Both the position numbers and the translations under genes were made by a program. From CBDDFV01 sp965227335 (lineage in GTDB: Bacteria > Planctomycetota > Phycisphaerae > Phycisphaerales > SM1A02), in assembly GCA_965227335.1 (NCBI GenBank), contig CBDDFV010000001.1, forward strand, positions 930,001 through 994,000: DNA of 64,000 nucleotides. The letters run 5' to 3'. Below the pieces are notes generated by a model. That model was not told where the DNA came from. It searched no databases and saw nothing but the letters and a program-made list of their open reading frames with translations. Each line of letters opens with the position of its first letter. Position 1 is the stretch's first letter. Below, one piece after another: positions 1 to 8,099 of this stretch.

Positions 1-823
1 TCTGGAAGGAGGCGCACGATTGCATGGCGGCTTCGCCCCGTCCGGTGGCGCCGGCGGACCCCACTTCGTTGTCGACGTACATCCCGGCCCCGAGGATCGG
101 CGAGTCGCCCACGCGTCCCGGCACCTTGTACGAGAGGCCGGAGGTGGTCGTGCAGGCGGAGAGGTCGCCGTTGACGTTGACGGCGGCGCAGTGAATCGTG
201 CCGTACGTCATGGGGATCGGATCACGTCGTCGGGCGCCGGCCTCGCCGCCGGCGGGGGCGACGGTCTGATCCTCGTCAAGCCAGTCGTCGTTGGGGTTGA
301 GATTCGATTTCCAGCGGAGCCACGCCTCGCGGGCGCGTTCGGTCAGGAGGTCCTCTTCCTTGAAACCATGGGCGCGGGCGAACTCCAGCGCCCCCTGGCC
401 GACGAGCAGCACGTGATCGGTATGACGGAGCACCTTGAGCGCGACCCGGGCGGGATTCTTGATGTTGCGGAGACTCGCGACCGCGCCCGCCTTGTGCGAG
501 GGGCCGTGCATCACCGACGAGTCGAGCTCGACCACGCCCCGCTCGTTCGGGAGGCCGCCGTAGCCGACCGACATGTCGTTGGGATCATTCTCGACGAGGG
601 CCACGCCCTCGACCACCGCGTCGACCGGATCCACGCCCTGCCCGATCATCTCGCCCGCCAGGGTGACGACCGCCGGTTTGCGACCGGATGAGATCACCAC
701 CGGACCGGCGGGCGCGCGGCTGGTGGAGACGCGGTGCGGACGGGCGTGGGCGGCGGATGCGGCGCTGACGGCCGCGGCGGCGGACGTCAGCAGGAAGTCA
801 CGACGGGGCAGTGAGGTAGTCAT
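1..823 (-). CDS. N4-(beta-N-acetylglucosaminyl)-L-asparaginase (partial, runs off left edge)
   Basis: Ntn-hydrolase family that cleaves the GlcNAc-Asn bond of glycoasparagines or hydrolyses related Asn amides after autoproteolysis. The N-terminus MTTSLPRRDFLLTSAAAA is a twin-arginine (Tat) signal, so the enzyme is probably exported folded. Family blocks seen: a GxxxxxxDAVVEGVALVENDP segment near residue 60, VELDSSVMHGP, and the autocleavage region MTYGTIHCAAVNVNGDLSAC, where the Thr in GTI is the expected nucleophile. Downstream, GLSYKVPGRVGDSPI and DNEVGSAGATGRGE match the substrate-binding loops. About 274 codons are present; the C-terminal end lies outside the window. A TATCCT hexamer sits 6 bases before the ATG, so the message is predicted leaderless. 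Family call firm; exact substrate is inferred. Confidence 0.9.
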   Translation of the reverse strand, partial: MTTSLPRRDFLLTSAAAAVSAASAAHARPHRVSTSRAPAGPVVISSGRKPAVVTLAGEMIGQGVDPVDAVVEGVALVENDPNDMSVGYGGLPNERGVVELDSSVMHGPSHKAGAVASLRNIKNPARVALKVLRHTDHVLLVGQGALEFARAHGFKEEDLLTERAREAWLRWKSNLNPNDDWLDEDQTVAPAGGEAGARRRDPIPMTYGTIHCAAVNVNGDLSACTTTSGLSYKVPGRVGDSPILGAGMYVDNEVGSAGATGRGEAAMQSCASFQ

Positions 824-829
824 GGGTGC

Positions 830-835
830 AGGATA
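830..835 (-). promoter_or_regulatory. -10-like TATCCT, 6 nt before start of glycosylasparaginase
   Basis: Minus-strand TATCCT separated by 6 bases from the ATG at 823. It fits the TANNNT-N6-start pattern seen at many genes in this window; no clear -35 box. Confidence 0.5.
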
Positions 836-889
836 ACGGCTCAGGATCCCCCGTCGATATGTGGGCCGGCGGGGAACCGGCATGACGTC

Positions 890-932
890 AAAAACCGATC
901 GGGCCGCCTCGTCGTGGAGGCGGCCCGGTCGG
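890..932 (-). terminator. Intrinsic terminator after the membrane-protein gene at 1097
   Basis: Inverted repeat with arms 895-910 and 917-932 (16 bp, one G-T pair, GTCGTG loop), followed on the minus strand by TTTTT at 894-890. It lies between the gene ending at 1097 and the start of the glycosylasparaginase gene, so it closes the four-gene NfeD/FloA operon. Confidence 0.85.
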
Positions 933-1096
933 AAGAAGTCCCGGAGCGATCGTGACGGGCGCGGTCGCGGAGCCCTGAAGATCGCGCGGAGAGAACGGGC
1001 GATGGCCGTCCGTGGCCGGTGGTGCGCATCCGTGCGCCCGCTGGGGGTACACGGTCGCAAATAGGGCGCCAGGCGGCCTCGCCTGCGAATGTCGGG

Positions 1097-2128
1097 TCAG
1101 TCGGCAGAATCCGCGTGGTCCGCGGGCGATTCCTGCGGGTCCTCGGCGCGATGTGCGCGAAACGCCTCGCGCAAGCGTCTCCGCAGCATCCAGACCCCGA
1201 GGACCCCGGCGGGAATCACCACCGCCGCTTCGCCGGCTGACTCAAGCAGGGCGAGCCGATACATCGGGGAGTATTCATCGGCGGCGGCCATGGCGGAGAT
1301 CTGGTCCGGATTGAGTCCCGCGTCGGCGAGCCAGACGGCGATCGTCGCGACGGCCCATTCGCGGACGCCGAGCTTGCCGAACGGAACGAGGCCGGCGATC
1401 AGGGCGACGAGGGCGAGGATGACCACGTGGCGGCCGGGGAGAGCGAGGCCGAGGATCTCCGCCGCGATCCACATCCGGGCGATGAAGACGCCGATGTCGA
1501 GAAGACGGAAGAGACAGGATCCGCCGAGAGCGATGGGGTCGGCGATCACGCGCTCGACGCCGCGCGAGTAACGGGTGAACACCGGCAGGGTCACCAGCGA
1601 TCGGACGAGTCCGGCCCCGACGGCGGTGGCGACCGTGGCGGCGAGCACCCAGAGTCCGTCAAGCTCGGGCCGGATCATGGTCGCCGCGAGGCATCCGCCG
1701 ACGCCGAGTCCGAGCACGCCGGCGATGGACGCGAACCACGCCCCGACTTCGAGGAGGGTCAATCGGTCGATGCGCAGGTGGTAGACGATGCGGGTGATGA
1801 CGCCGAGTCGGATGGGGGCGAGGTTGAGCAGGTTCGCCGCGAAATTAAGCCACTGGAGTTCGCTGAACCGGAGCGGCTTGAGGGGCTGGGCGGTGACCCA
1901 GAACTGCGCGCCGTTGAACACGAGGCTGGCGAGCGTGCACGCGAGCAGGCCCGCGAACAGGCGAGGCGGGGCGTTGAGGAGCTGCGACCAGTCGCCGCTC
2001 CCGACCGCCGAATGGATGCACCACGCGAGCAGGGCGACGCCGATCAGGAAGCCGATCACCTGCACCGCCGCCTTGCGCGGCGAGATCAGCCGCGAGACGG
2101 ACGGGTCGCTTTCGTTCGGGTTCGCCAT
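1097..2128 (-). CDS. Polytopic membrane protein, possibly LPG-synthase-TM/UPF0104-like
   Basis: A 343-aa protein with roughly eight hydrophobic segments, starting with VQVIGFLIGVALLAWCIHSA around residue 23. The arrangement of a soluble N-terminus, repeated helices, and a conserved patch with charged residues (PIRLGVITRIVYHLRIDR near residue 105; PFGKLGVREWAVATI near 250) recalls the lysylphosphatidylglycerol synthase transmembrane family, but the resemblance is weak and by eye only. Its ATG is 16 bases beyond the stop of floA, so it is the last gene of the NfeD-FloA operon and precedes a strong terminator. Role unknown; membrane-lipid or microdomain function would fit the company it keeps. 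Confidence 0.7.
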   Translation of the reverse strand: MANPNESDPSVSRLISPRKAAVQVIGFLIGVALLAWCIHSAVGSGDWSQLLNAPPRLFAGLLACTLASLVFNGAQFWVTAQPLKPLRFSELQWLNFAANLLNLAPIRLGVITRIVYHLRIDRLTLLEVGAWFASIAGVLGLGVGGCLAATMIRPELDGLWVLAATVATAVGAGLVRSLVTLPVFTRYSRGVERVIADPIALGGSCLFRLLDIGVFIARMWIAAEILGLALPGRHVVILALVALIAGLVPFGKLGVREWAVATIAVWLADAGLNPDQISAMAAADEYSPMYRLALLESAGEAAVVIPAGVLGVWMLRRRLREAFRAHRAEDPQESPADHADSAD

Positions 2129-2144
2129 GCGGCGCTACGCCGGA

Positions 2145-3161
2145 TCAGTTGGAGCTGTCGTCGTTGCCGGCGATGGAGTCCCGCATGCTCGTATCGGCGA
2201 CGACGTTCTTCATGCGGTAGTAGTCCATGATGCCGAGGTTGCCGCTGCGGAACGCCTCGGCCATCGCTTTCGGCACTTCCGCCTCGGCGAGGATGACGAG
2301 CGCCCGGTTCTTCTGGGCCTCCGCCTGGTACTCCGCCTCCTGGGCGACCGCCATCGCGCGTCGTTTTTCCGCCTGCGCCTGGAAGCGTTTGGTGTCCGCT
2401 TCCGCCTGTTCGAGATCGAGGCCGGCGCCGATGTTCGTGCCGACGTCGACGTCCGCGATGTCGATCGAAAGGATCTCGTACGCGGTGCCCGAGTCGAGGC
2501 CGCGGGAGAGCACCGTCTTCGAGATCGCGTCCGGGTTCTCGAGCACCTGCTTGTGCGACTCGGCGGAGCCGATCGCGGAGACGATGCCTTCGCCGACGCG
2601 GGCGATCACGGTCTCTTCCGTGGCGCCGCCGACGAGGCGGGCGATGTTGGTGCGGACGGTCACGCGGGCCTTCGCCTTGAGCTGGATGCCGTCCTTCGCG
2701 ACCGCGTCAACCGTCGGCTTTCCCGACGACTGGTGCGGACAGTCGATGACCTTGGGGTCGACCGACGTCTTCACCGCGTCGACGATGTCGCGCCCGGCGA
2801 GGTCAATGGCCGTGGCCTTGTCCCACGGAAGATCGATGTTCGCCTTGTCCGCCGCGATCATCGCCCGGACCACGTTGGTCACGCGTCCGCCTGCGAGGTA
2901 GTGCGATTCGAGGTAGTCGGTGGGCAGGTCGAGGCCGGCCTTCTTGGCGGAGATGCGGTTGAAGACGATGACCTTGGGGTCAACCTTCCGGAACCGCATC
3001 ATGACGAGGTCGATGAAGCGGACCCGCGCGCCCGACAGGAGCGCCTGGATCCAGAGGCTGAAGTACTGGAAGCCGAGGACGATCGCGAAGAGCAGGATCA
3101 GCCCGAACGGGATCGTGATCGCCCAGATCCAGGGTTCGACGGCCAGCGTGTAGGTGAACAT
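2145..3161 (-). CDS. floA: Flotillin-like protein FloA
   Basis: A 338-aa bacterial flotillin (SPFH-type) expected to form oligomers at membrane microdomains. One N-terminal membrane segment (WAITIPFGLILLFAIVLGF, about residues 12-30) is followed by a second hydrophobic stretch and the family block RVRFIDLVMMRFRKVDPKVI. A charged Ala/Glu-rich segment (LEQAEADTKRFQAQAEKRRA) marks the flotillin coiled region near residue 250. A longer frame opens with GTG at 3191, but the ATG at 3161 puts the membrane helix where the family has it and is preceded by AAGGAA. The gene follows the two NfeD genes, the known partners of bacterial flotillins. Confidence 0.92.
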   Translation of the reverse strand: MFTYTLAVEPWIWAITIPFGLILLFAIVLGFQYFSLWIQALLSGARVRFIDLVMMRFRKVDPKVIVFNRISAKKAGLDLPTDYLESHYLAGGRVTNVVRAMIAADKANIDLPWDKATAIDLAGRDIVDAVKTSVDPKVIDCPHQSSGKPTVDAVAKDGIQLKAKARVTVRTNIARLVGGATEETVIARVGEGIVSAIGSAESHKQVLENPDAISKTVLSRGLDSGTAYEILSIDIADVDVGTNIGAGLDLEQAEADTKRFQAQAEKRRAMAVAQEAEYQAEAQKNRALVILAEAEVPKAMAEAFRSGNLGIMDYYRMKNVVADTSMRDSIAGNDDSSN

Positions 3162-3277
3162 AAGCGGGTATCCGTTCCTTGCGGTCAGCACCGTCGCGGC
3201 TTCAGCGCCCCGACGTCCGATCGCTTCATACTAGACGAGATCTCTGATCGACGCCTGTCCGGCGGCGGGCGACATCA

Positions 3278-3883
3278 TCAGGCCTTCGGCCGCACCTTGA
3301 CCTGGTTGTCGTACACCGCGGCGACGACGATCGGCGTGCCGGCCGGAATGACGCCGATCTCGGAGAGCCCGTCGATCCGCCGTCCGTCCACCTTGACCAC
3401 GCCGACGGGACGAAGCTCCGTCACCGCGACGCCCTCCACGCCGACCAGCGCCTCCAGCTCGCGCATCCGCTGCAGGCGGCGCTGTTCCGACGCGGCGAAC
3501 GCTTCCTCGTCCGAGAGGCCCCGCTCCGACTCGTCGTCTCCCAGAATCATCTGACGGGCGAGCGGGGAGCTCCGCCAGAGTTTGAAGGCGCCCGCCACGG
3601 CGATCGGACCCAGCACGAGGTAGCAGAGCAGGACGATCGACCCGACGAGCGAGTCGTACCGGAAGAAGACGATCAATGAGGCGATCGCCGCCACCCCGCA
3701 CAGGAGGGCGAGCAGCCCGCCGGACGGAATGACGATCTCCATCAGGAAGAGCACGATCGCCGCGGCGGCGAGGATGACGCCCCAGACGAGGAACGCTTCG
3801 TTGGCGGCGGGATCCGGGCCCGTCGCCGCCGCCGCCGCGCCCCCCTGGGCGAGGGCGATCGCGAACGCATTGACGAGTTTCAT
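3278..3883 (-). CDS. Short NfeD-family membrane protein
   Basis: 201 aa. Three or four membrane helices (about residues 30-105, including FLVWGVILAAAAIVLFLMEI) are followed by a C-terminal beta-barrel of the OB-fold NfeD type (GVEGVAVTELRPVGVVKVDG, then ISEIGVIPAGTPIVV-like strands to the end). It has no protease domain, so it is the short NfeD form, thought to act with flotillins. Its ATG overlaps the stop of the long NfeD gene by 4 bases (ATGA), which implies translational coupling. FloA follows 116 bases downstream. Confidence 0.85.
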   Translation of the reverse strand: MKLVNAFAIALAQGGAAAAATGPDPAANEAFLVWGVILAAAAIVLFLMEIVIPSGGLLALLCGVAAIASLIVFFRYDSLVGSIVLLCYLVLGPIAVAGAFKLWRSSPLARQMILGDDESERGLSDEEAFAASEQRRLQRMRELEALVGVEGVAVTELRPVGVVKVDGRRIDGLSEIGVIPAGTPIVVAAVYDNQVKVRPKA

Positions 3884-5838
3884 GCGACGTCGTCCTCCGC
3901 ATCGGTGGCGGCTTCCACTTCGATGGCGAACGTGGTCAGAGCGGTCACCCGCACCGGAGCGCCCGGATCAAGGAAGCCGCTGACCGATTGTACGTCGACG
4001 ATCCGCTCGCCGAAGCGGGCCCGTCCCGAGGGACGGAGATCCGTGACGGCGACGCCGGTCGCGCCGATGTCCACGGCGTCGGTCGCCGCCGTTCCGCCCA
4101 TCGCGGACAGCAGCCCGCCGCCGCCCGAGGACGACGCCGATCGCGGCATGGCGAGCGGACCGAGTTCGGTCTTGAGCACGATTCGGTTCAGCAGCGGAAT
4201 CGTGTCGAGATGCCGGGTCACCAGATAGATGCCCGCCATCGCCACCAGCAGCGCCCCCAGCGTCGTGGCGAGTCCGGTCCAGAGAGATTGCTGACCGACC
4301 GAACTCGTGACGTCGTCGCCGACGAACGTCCCGACCATGCCGACAAGGAGACAGCCGATGCCCGCCGCCCCCGCCACCCCGAAGCCCGGCAGGACGAGCA
4401 GCTCCGTCCCGATCAGCAGAATGCCCACGATCACGAGCAGGATCTCCCACCAGTCGGCCAGACCGGCGAGCCAGGGAGCCCCGAAGAGAAGCGCAAACGC
4501 CACCAGCGCCCCCGCGCCGAAGGCGCCGACGCCCGGCGCGGCGAGTTCCACGAACAGGCAGATCAGGAAGATCACGGTCAGCAACCCGCGCACGGGCCAG
4601 CTCACGAGAAAACGCACGAGCGGCAGCGACCACGACTCCTCGTACCGTCGCACCGACTTCGCCCCGAAGAACCGTTCGAGCTCCGCGTCGCTGGCGATCA
4701 TCGCCTCGCTCAGCCCGAACGCGCGGGCCTCGTTGGCGGAGAGCGTGAGCAGGTCCGCGGGTCCGACCACCTGCGCGACGAGACGCCACGACGACGCCTC
4801 CGCCGACGTCAGCGGATCCCGCGACGGCGGCAACGCCTGGCTGTCCTCGATCGACTGCTCCAGCACCGCGGGATCAAGAGGACCCGCGGAAGAGCCGCCC
4901 CCGCCCGGACCGCCGGGACCGCCCGGGGCAGGATTGAACAAACGATCGAGCAGGGGTGAGACCGGCGGCGCGGCGTCATTCGACATGGGCGCGGGCTGAT
5001 ACGAGGGAAGCTGCACCGGCGGCGCCGCGCCAAACGCGTTCTCGTACTCCTCGCGGGTCACGAAGATTCGTTCGCCGGTCGTTTCGTGTTCCAGCAGCCA
5101 GAGTTCGTTCCCGACCCGCACGAACGCCTGCACGAGATTCTCGTCGTAGCCCCGCCGACGGGCGGAGTCCTTGACTTCGGCGAGCAGCGGCATCTCCGCC
5201 TTCGCGCGTTCCGTCGCGGGCAGGGCGATGCCCGGGATGACGGGCGCGGCGTCGCCCATGGTGGCGGAGGGGTCGGTGACGATTTCGCGACAGGCGAGCG
5301 CCATGTAGGTGCCCGCGGAGAACGCCATCGGATTGATCCACGCGACGGTGTTCGCGGGGGCGTCGTTCTTCAGCAGATGACAGATGTCGAGGGTGGCGAG
5401 CATCTCACCGCCGGGGGTGTCGATTTCGAGCACGATCGCGCCCGCGCCGTCTTTGACCGCCGTCTCGATGCGGTCCTCGAGAGAGAGCAGCGTGTAGCGA
5501 TCGATCACACCCTCGACGGGGAGGACGGCGACGAGATCCGCCTGCCGATAGGCGGGGACGGCGTAGGCGCCCCAGCGGACGGGCGTCGCCGGGGGCGGCG
5601 CGGGAGGGGCGTCGTCGTCCGGCGTGTCTTCGGCCGCCGCGCCGGATTCGGCGGCGGGGGCCGGCGGCTCGGCGGTCGGTCCCGCGTCGGCGGCGGGCGT
5701 CGGCGCGAGGGGACGGCGGAGGCCGACGAGCAGAAGCCCGGCGGCGACGAGGAGGATGAGGCGGTTGAGGCGTCGAACACGGACGCCCAGCGGTTCGTCC
5801 GCCCCGGGACCGGACGTGTGGTGTGGAAGCAGCTTCAC
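3880..5838 (-). CDS. Long NfeD: membrane-bound ClpP-class serine protease
   Basis: 652 aa. Order: one N-terminal membrane helix (RLNRLILLVAAGLLLVG), a Pro/Ala-rich linker, a ClpP-like domain with EIDTPGGEMLATLDICHLL and the Ser-bearing NPMAFSAGTYMALAC (catalytic Ser in SAG), a low-complexity Gly/Pro stretch, a block of 5-6 membrane helices (about residues 430-560) and a C-terminal NfeD OB-fold (GATGVAVTDLRPSGRARFGE). Family members cleave membrane proteins such as stomatin and flotillin relatives. An upstream in-frame ATG exists at 5997, but it lies across a terminator; the GTG at 5838 has TATACT exactly 6 bases before it. First gene of the operon ending at 1097. Confidence 0.88.
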   Translation of the reverse strand: MKLLPHHTSGPGADEPLGVRVRRLNRLILLVAAGLLLVGLRRPLAPTPAADAGPTAEPPAPAAESGAAAEDTPDDDAPPAPPPATPVRWGAYAVPAYRQADLVAVLPVEGVIDRYTLLSLEDRIETAVKDGAGAIVLEIDTPGGEMLATLDICHLLKNDAPANTVAWINPMAFSAGTYMALACREIVTDPSATMGDAAPVIPGIALPATERAKAEMPLLAEVKDSARRRGYDENLVQAFVRVGNELWLLEHETTGERIFVTREEYENAFGAAPPVQLPSYQPAPMSNDAAPPVSPLLDRLFNPAPGGPGGPGGGGSSAGPLDPAVLEQSIEDSQALPPSRDPLTSAEASSWRLVAQVVGPADLLTLSANEARAFGLSEAMIASDAELERFFGAKSVRRYEESWSLPLVRFLVSWPVRGLLTVIFLICLFVELAAPGVGAFGAGALVAFALLFGAPWLAGLADWWEILLVIVGILLIGTELLVLPGFGVAGAAGIGCLLVGMVGTFVGDDVTSSVGQQSLWTGLATTLGALLVAMAGIYLVTRHLDTIPLLNRIVLKTELGPLAMPRSASSSGGGGLLSAMGGTAATDAVDIGATGVAVTDLRPSGRARFGERIVDVQSVSGFLDPGAPVRVTALTTFAIEVEAATDAEDDVA

Positions 5839-5844
5839 GTCAGA

Positions 5845-5850
5845 AGTATA
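5845..5850 (-). promoter_or_regulatory. -10-like TATACT for the NfeD/FloA operon
   Basis: TATACT on the minus strand, 6 bases before the GTG at 5838 and just downstream of the preceding terminator. It predicts a leaderless transcript and decides the start codon. Confidence 0.6.
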
Positions 5851-5949
5851 TGAACGGGAATGCGGCCGGGGCGGATCGAAAACCGGGAGAAGCGCGGGGT
5901 GGAGAAGGGGGGAGAAGGGGGGGCGAGGTCGGTCGGTCGGGCGACGACC

Positions 5950-5986
5950 AAAAACACGACCGGCCGCGCAGGGGCGGCCGGTCGTG
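5950..5986 (-). terminator. Intrinsic terminator after pseudopilin gene at 6072
   Basis: Perfect 13-bp arms 5955-5967 and 5974-5986 with a 6-base loop, followed on the minus strand by TTTTT (5954-5950). It separates the pseudopilin pair from the NfeD operon. Confidence 0.9.
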
Positions 5987-6071
5987 CGTTGCATCACCCG
6001 AGGCGTTGTCGCGGCGTGTTCAGCCGCGGCGGGTGATGTGGGCGTGTGCGTGACCTGAAAGGTCGGTCGGA

Positions 6072-6965
6072 TCAGTCCCAGGCGGGCGTGACCGTTTCGA
6101 CGCCGTCAGTCGAGGTCCAGAGCGACAGGTAGATGTCGTCGCCTTCGCAGTCGTCCTCGGCGCCGAGGTCGTTCGCGAAGAGGTTGTCCGGCGTGCTTTC
6201 ACCGGAGTCGTTCTGGTAGTTGATGCCTTCGGGGAAGAAGGTCTGGAAGGGCACGCAGTGACCGTCATTGAAGCAGACGTTGCCGAGCCATTCCTTGCGG
6301 GAGCCGTGGAGTTCGATCGTGATCGACGAGTTGTAGTCGTTCGATTCGAGCGAGCCGTTTTCGACGCCGCGGTTGGAGACGATGCCGTACTCGGAATCGA
6401 GCGAGTCGCGCCAGTGCTTGCTCTTGCGCTCGCCGCAGATCATGGAGTGGGCGTAGGAGGTGTTCGACTGGTCGGCCACGTCGGCGACGAAGGGCGACGG
6501 GTTGTCGACCGGGTCATCCGGCGTGGGGTGCCAGTAGACGTCCGCGATCGGATCGTAGAGCGACCAGTCGTAGTTCGCCTTGGTGATGATGCGGCCGGAG
6601 ACCTCGGTGGTGCCGATGATCAGTTCCGGGGTGAACAGGTTCCGCATGATGCAGGCGGAGTACATCCGGGCCGAGTCGTTGATTTCGATGTCTTCCGGGC
6701 CGCGACCGGGAAGATCCTGGCCGAGGACGGGGTCGGGCAGACGGTTGATGAGACCCGGGGTCGGGTACACGCCGTCCGATTCGCGGGCGTAGATCACCCA
6801 CGCGGTCTGGACCTGCTTGAGCTGGGTCTGATCGCGGAGCAGCTTGGCCTTCGCACGGGCCTGGTTGAGGGCCGGGAGGAGGAGGCCGACGAGCAACGCG
6901 ATGATCGCCATCACGACGAGCAGCTCGATGAGGGTGAAGCCGGTTCGCTTCCTGGTGGTGGTCAT
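6072..6965 (-). CDS. Pseudopilin-like protein with prepilin cleavage motif (paralogue 1)
   Basis: 297 aa. After MTTTRKR comes the type IV prepilin motif GFTLIELLVVMAIIALLVGL, with cleavage expected after the Gly and the methylated Phe as new N-terminus; Glu5 is present. The rest is an exposed C-terminal domain ending with a DGH-type motif (GNVCFNDGHCVPFQTFF, near residue 230), as in the planctomycete DUF1559-like proteins. The ATG at 6965 is preceded by GGAG at good spacing; an upstream frame is ignored. It shares block after block with the gene at 7173-8099 (GLI, GPEDI, TEVxxxI, SYAHSxICG, ELHGxxKEWxGN), so the two arose by duplication. Substrate or function unknown. Confidence 0.88.
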   Translation of the reverse strand: MTTTRKRTGFTLIELLVVMAIIALLVGLLLPALNQARAKAKLLRDQTQLKQVQTAWVIYARESDGVYPTPGLINRLPDPVLGQDLPGRGPEDIEINDSARMYSACIMRNLFTPELIIGTTEVSGRIITKANYDWSLYDPIADVYWHPTPDDPVDNPSPFVADVADQSNTSYAHSMICGERKSKHWRDSLDSEYGIVSNRGVENGSLESNDYNSSITIELHGSRKEWLGNVCFNDGHCVPFQTFFPEGINYQNDSGESTPDNLFANDLGAEDDCEGDDIYLSLWTSTDGVETVTPAWD

Positions 6966-7068
6966 GTCGCAATTCTCCGAATGCAGCGGGTCAGGGCTTC
7001 CGCGACCCGTCGCCGCCAAAGAGGGTTCAGATGATGAAAGAGAGAACTCAGAGTCGAACGTTCGGAAG

Positions 7069-7098
7069 GATCCGGACGGACGCGAATCCGTCCGGATC
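7069..7098 (-). terminator. Strong 12-bp hairpin between the pseudopilin paralogues
   Basis: Perfect inverted repeat, arms 7069-7080 and 7087-7098, loop CGCGAA. It has no immediate T-run on the minus strand (a CT-rich stretch begins about 20 bases later). It may be a weak terminator, or a stabilising intercistronic hairpin that lets the two genes be expressed at different levels. Confidence 0.5.
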
Positions 7099-7172
7099 GA
7101 AGTCAGATCATGCTCCGGAGGGGCGGGCCCGAAGGACCGGCCCGGGGGGAGCGCCCCGGAAGGCGGATCGGC

Positions 7173-8099
7173 TTACTGGTTGGTGAGCCGGTCCCACTTC
7201 GCGCTGACCCACGCACCATCCGGGTCGGCCAGGATCGAGATCACGAGCCAGTTGTCGCCGGACGCGCGGCCGTCTTCCTGGGCCTGGTCGGCCTGGTCTT
7301 CGAATTCCGCCGCGAAGATGTTGTCACGCTCGGGCTCGTCGCCGTTCGCCGGCTCATAGGAGACGCCGAGCGGGTAGAAGGACTCGACGTTCTCGTTGTG
7401 ACCGTCGTTGAAGGTCAGGTTGCCGTTCCACTGCTTCTTGGGGCCGTGGAGTTCGAGCGTGGGCGAGAACTTGTAGGCGTCTTCGCTGGGGTCGACGACC
7501 TCGGTGCCCTGGCCGGTGCCGGCGCCGCGGGTGGAGAGGTTCACGACCTGCGAGTCGTTGTCGTCACGCCAGGTGGTCTGCTTGCGGTTGCCGCAGATCG
7601 CCGTGTGGGCGTACGAGGTGTGACAGGGGTTGCCCGAGCCGGCCGGACGGTCGATGCGGGCCTTGAAGTTGCCGTCCCAGTAGCTGTCCGCACCGGGATC
7701 GTACGCGTCGAAGTCGTAGTCGGTGATTTCCTCGACGTTCGGGTTGACTTCGGTCGGGCCGATCAGGATTTCGGGCTTGAAGTAGTTCTGGGCGATCATC
7801 GCGGAGTACAGCGGACCGGTGTGGTTCTGCGCGTAGTCCTCCGGACCAACGCCGGGCTGCTGCAGGCCGGTGTACGGATCCAGCTCACGGTCGATCAGGC
7901 CGGGCGTCGGGAACTTGCCCTTGGCGCCGTTGGCGAACGTGATGAAGGTCTTGAGGATCTGGTTGATCTGCGTCCCGTCGCGAAGGGTCCGGGCGTTCCG
8001 GATGGCCTTCGAGAGGGCCGGGAGCAGCAGGCCCACCAGCAGGGCGATGATCGCGATGACGACCATCAGTTCAACGAGCGTAAAGCCCTTTCGTTTCAT
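7173..8099 (-). CDS. Pseudopilin-like protein with prepilin cleavage motif (paralogue 2)
   Basis: 308 aa. MKRKGFTLVELMVVIAIIAL is a canonical prepilin leader and hydrophobic helix (cleavage after Gly5 expected). The large C-terminal domain parallels that of the gene at 6072-6965 throughout, including SYAHTAICGNRKQTTWRD and the DGH motif in GNLTFNDGHNENVESF. The ATG at 8099 has GGAGT 7 bases upstream; a longer frame to 8258 is rejected. Upstream lies a 910-bp spacer shared with the divergent ridA-like gene. Likely exported by a type II secretion or type IV pilus-like machine not present in this window. Confidence 0.88.
   Translation of the reverse strand: MKRKGFTLVELMVVIAIIALLVGLLLPALSKAIRNARTLRDGTQINQILKTFITFANGAKGKFPTPGLIDRELDPYTGLQQPGVGPEDYAQNHTGPLYSAMIAQNYFKPEILIGPTEVNPNVEEITDYDFDAYDPGADSYWDGNFKARIDRPAGSGNPCHTSYAHTAICGNRKQTTWRDDNDSQVVNLSTRGAGTGQGTEVVDPSEDAYKFSPTLELHGPKKQWNGNLTFNDGHNENVESFYPLGVSYEPANGDEPERDNIFAAEFEDQADQAQEDGRASGDNWLVISILADPDGAWVSAKWDRLTNQ

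Noticed and set aside
3159..3191. GTG at 3191 as floA start
   Set aside because: It would add ten residues before the membrane helix; ATG 3161 fits the family and has AAGGAA upstream.
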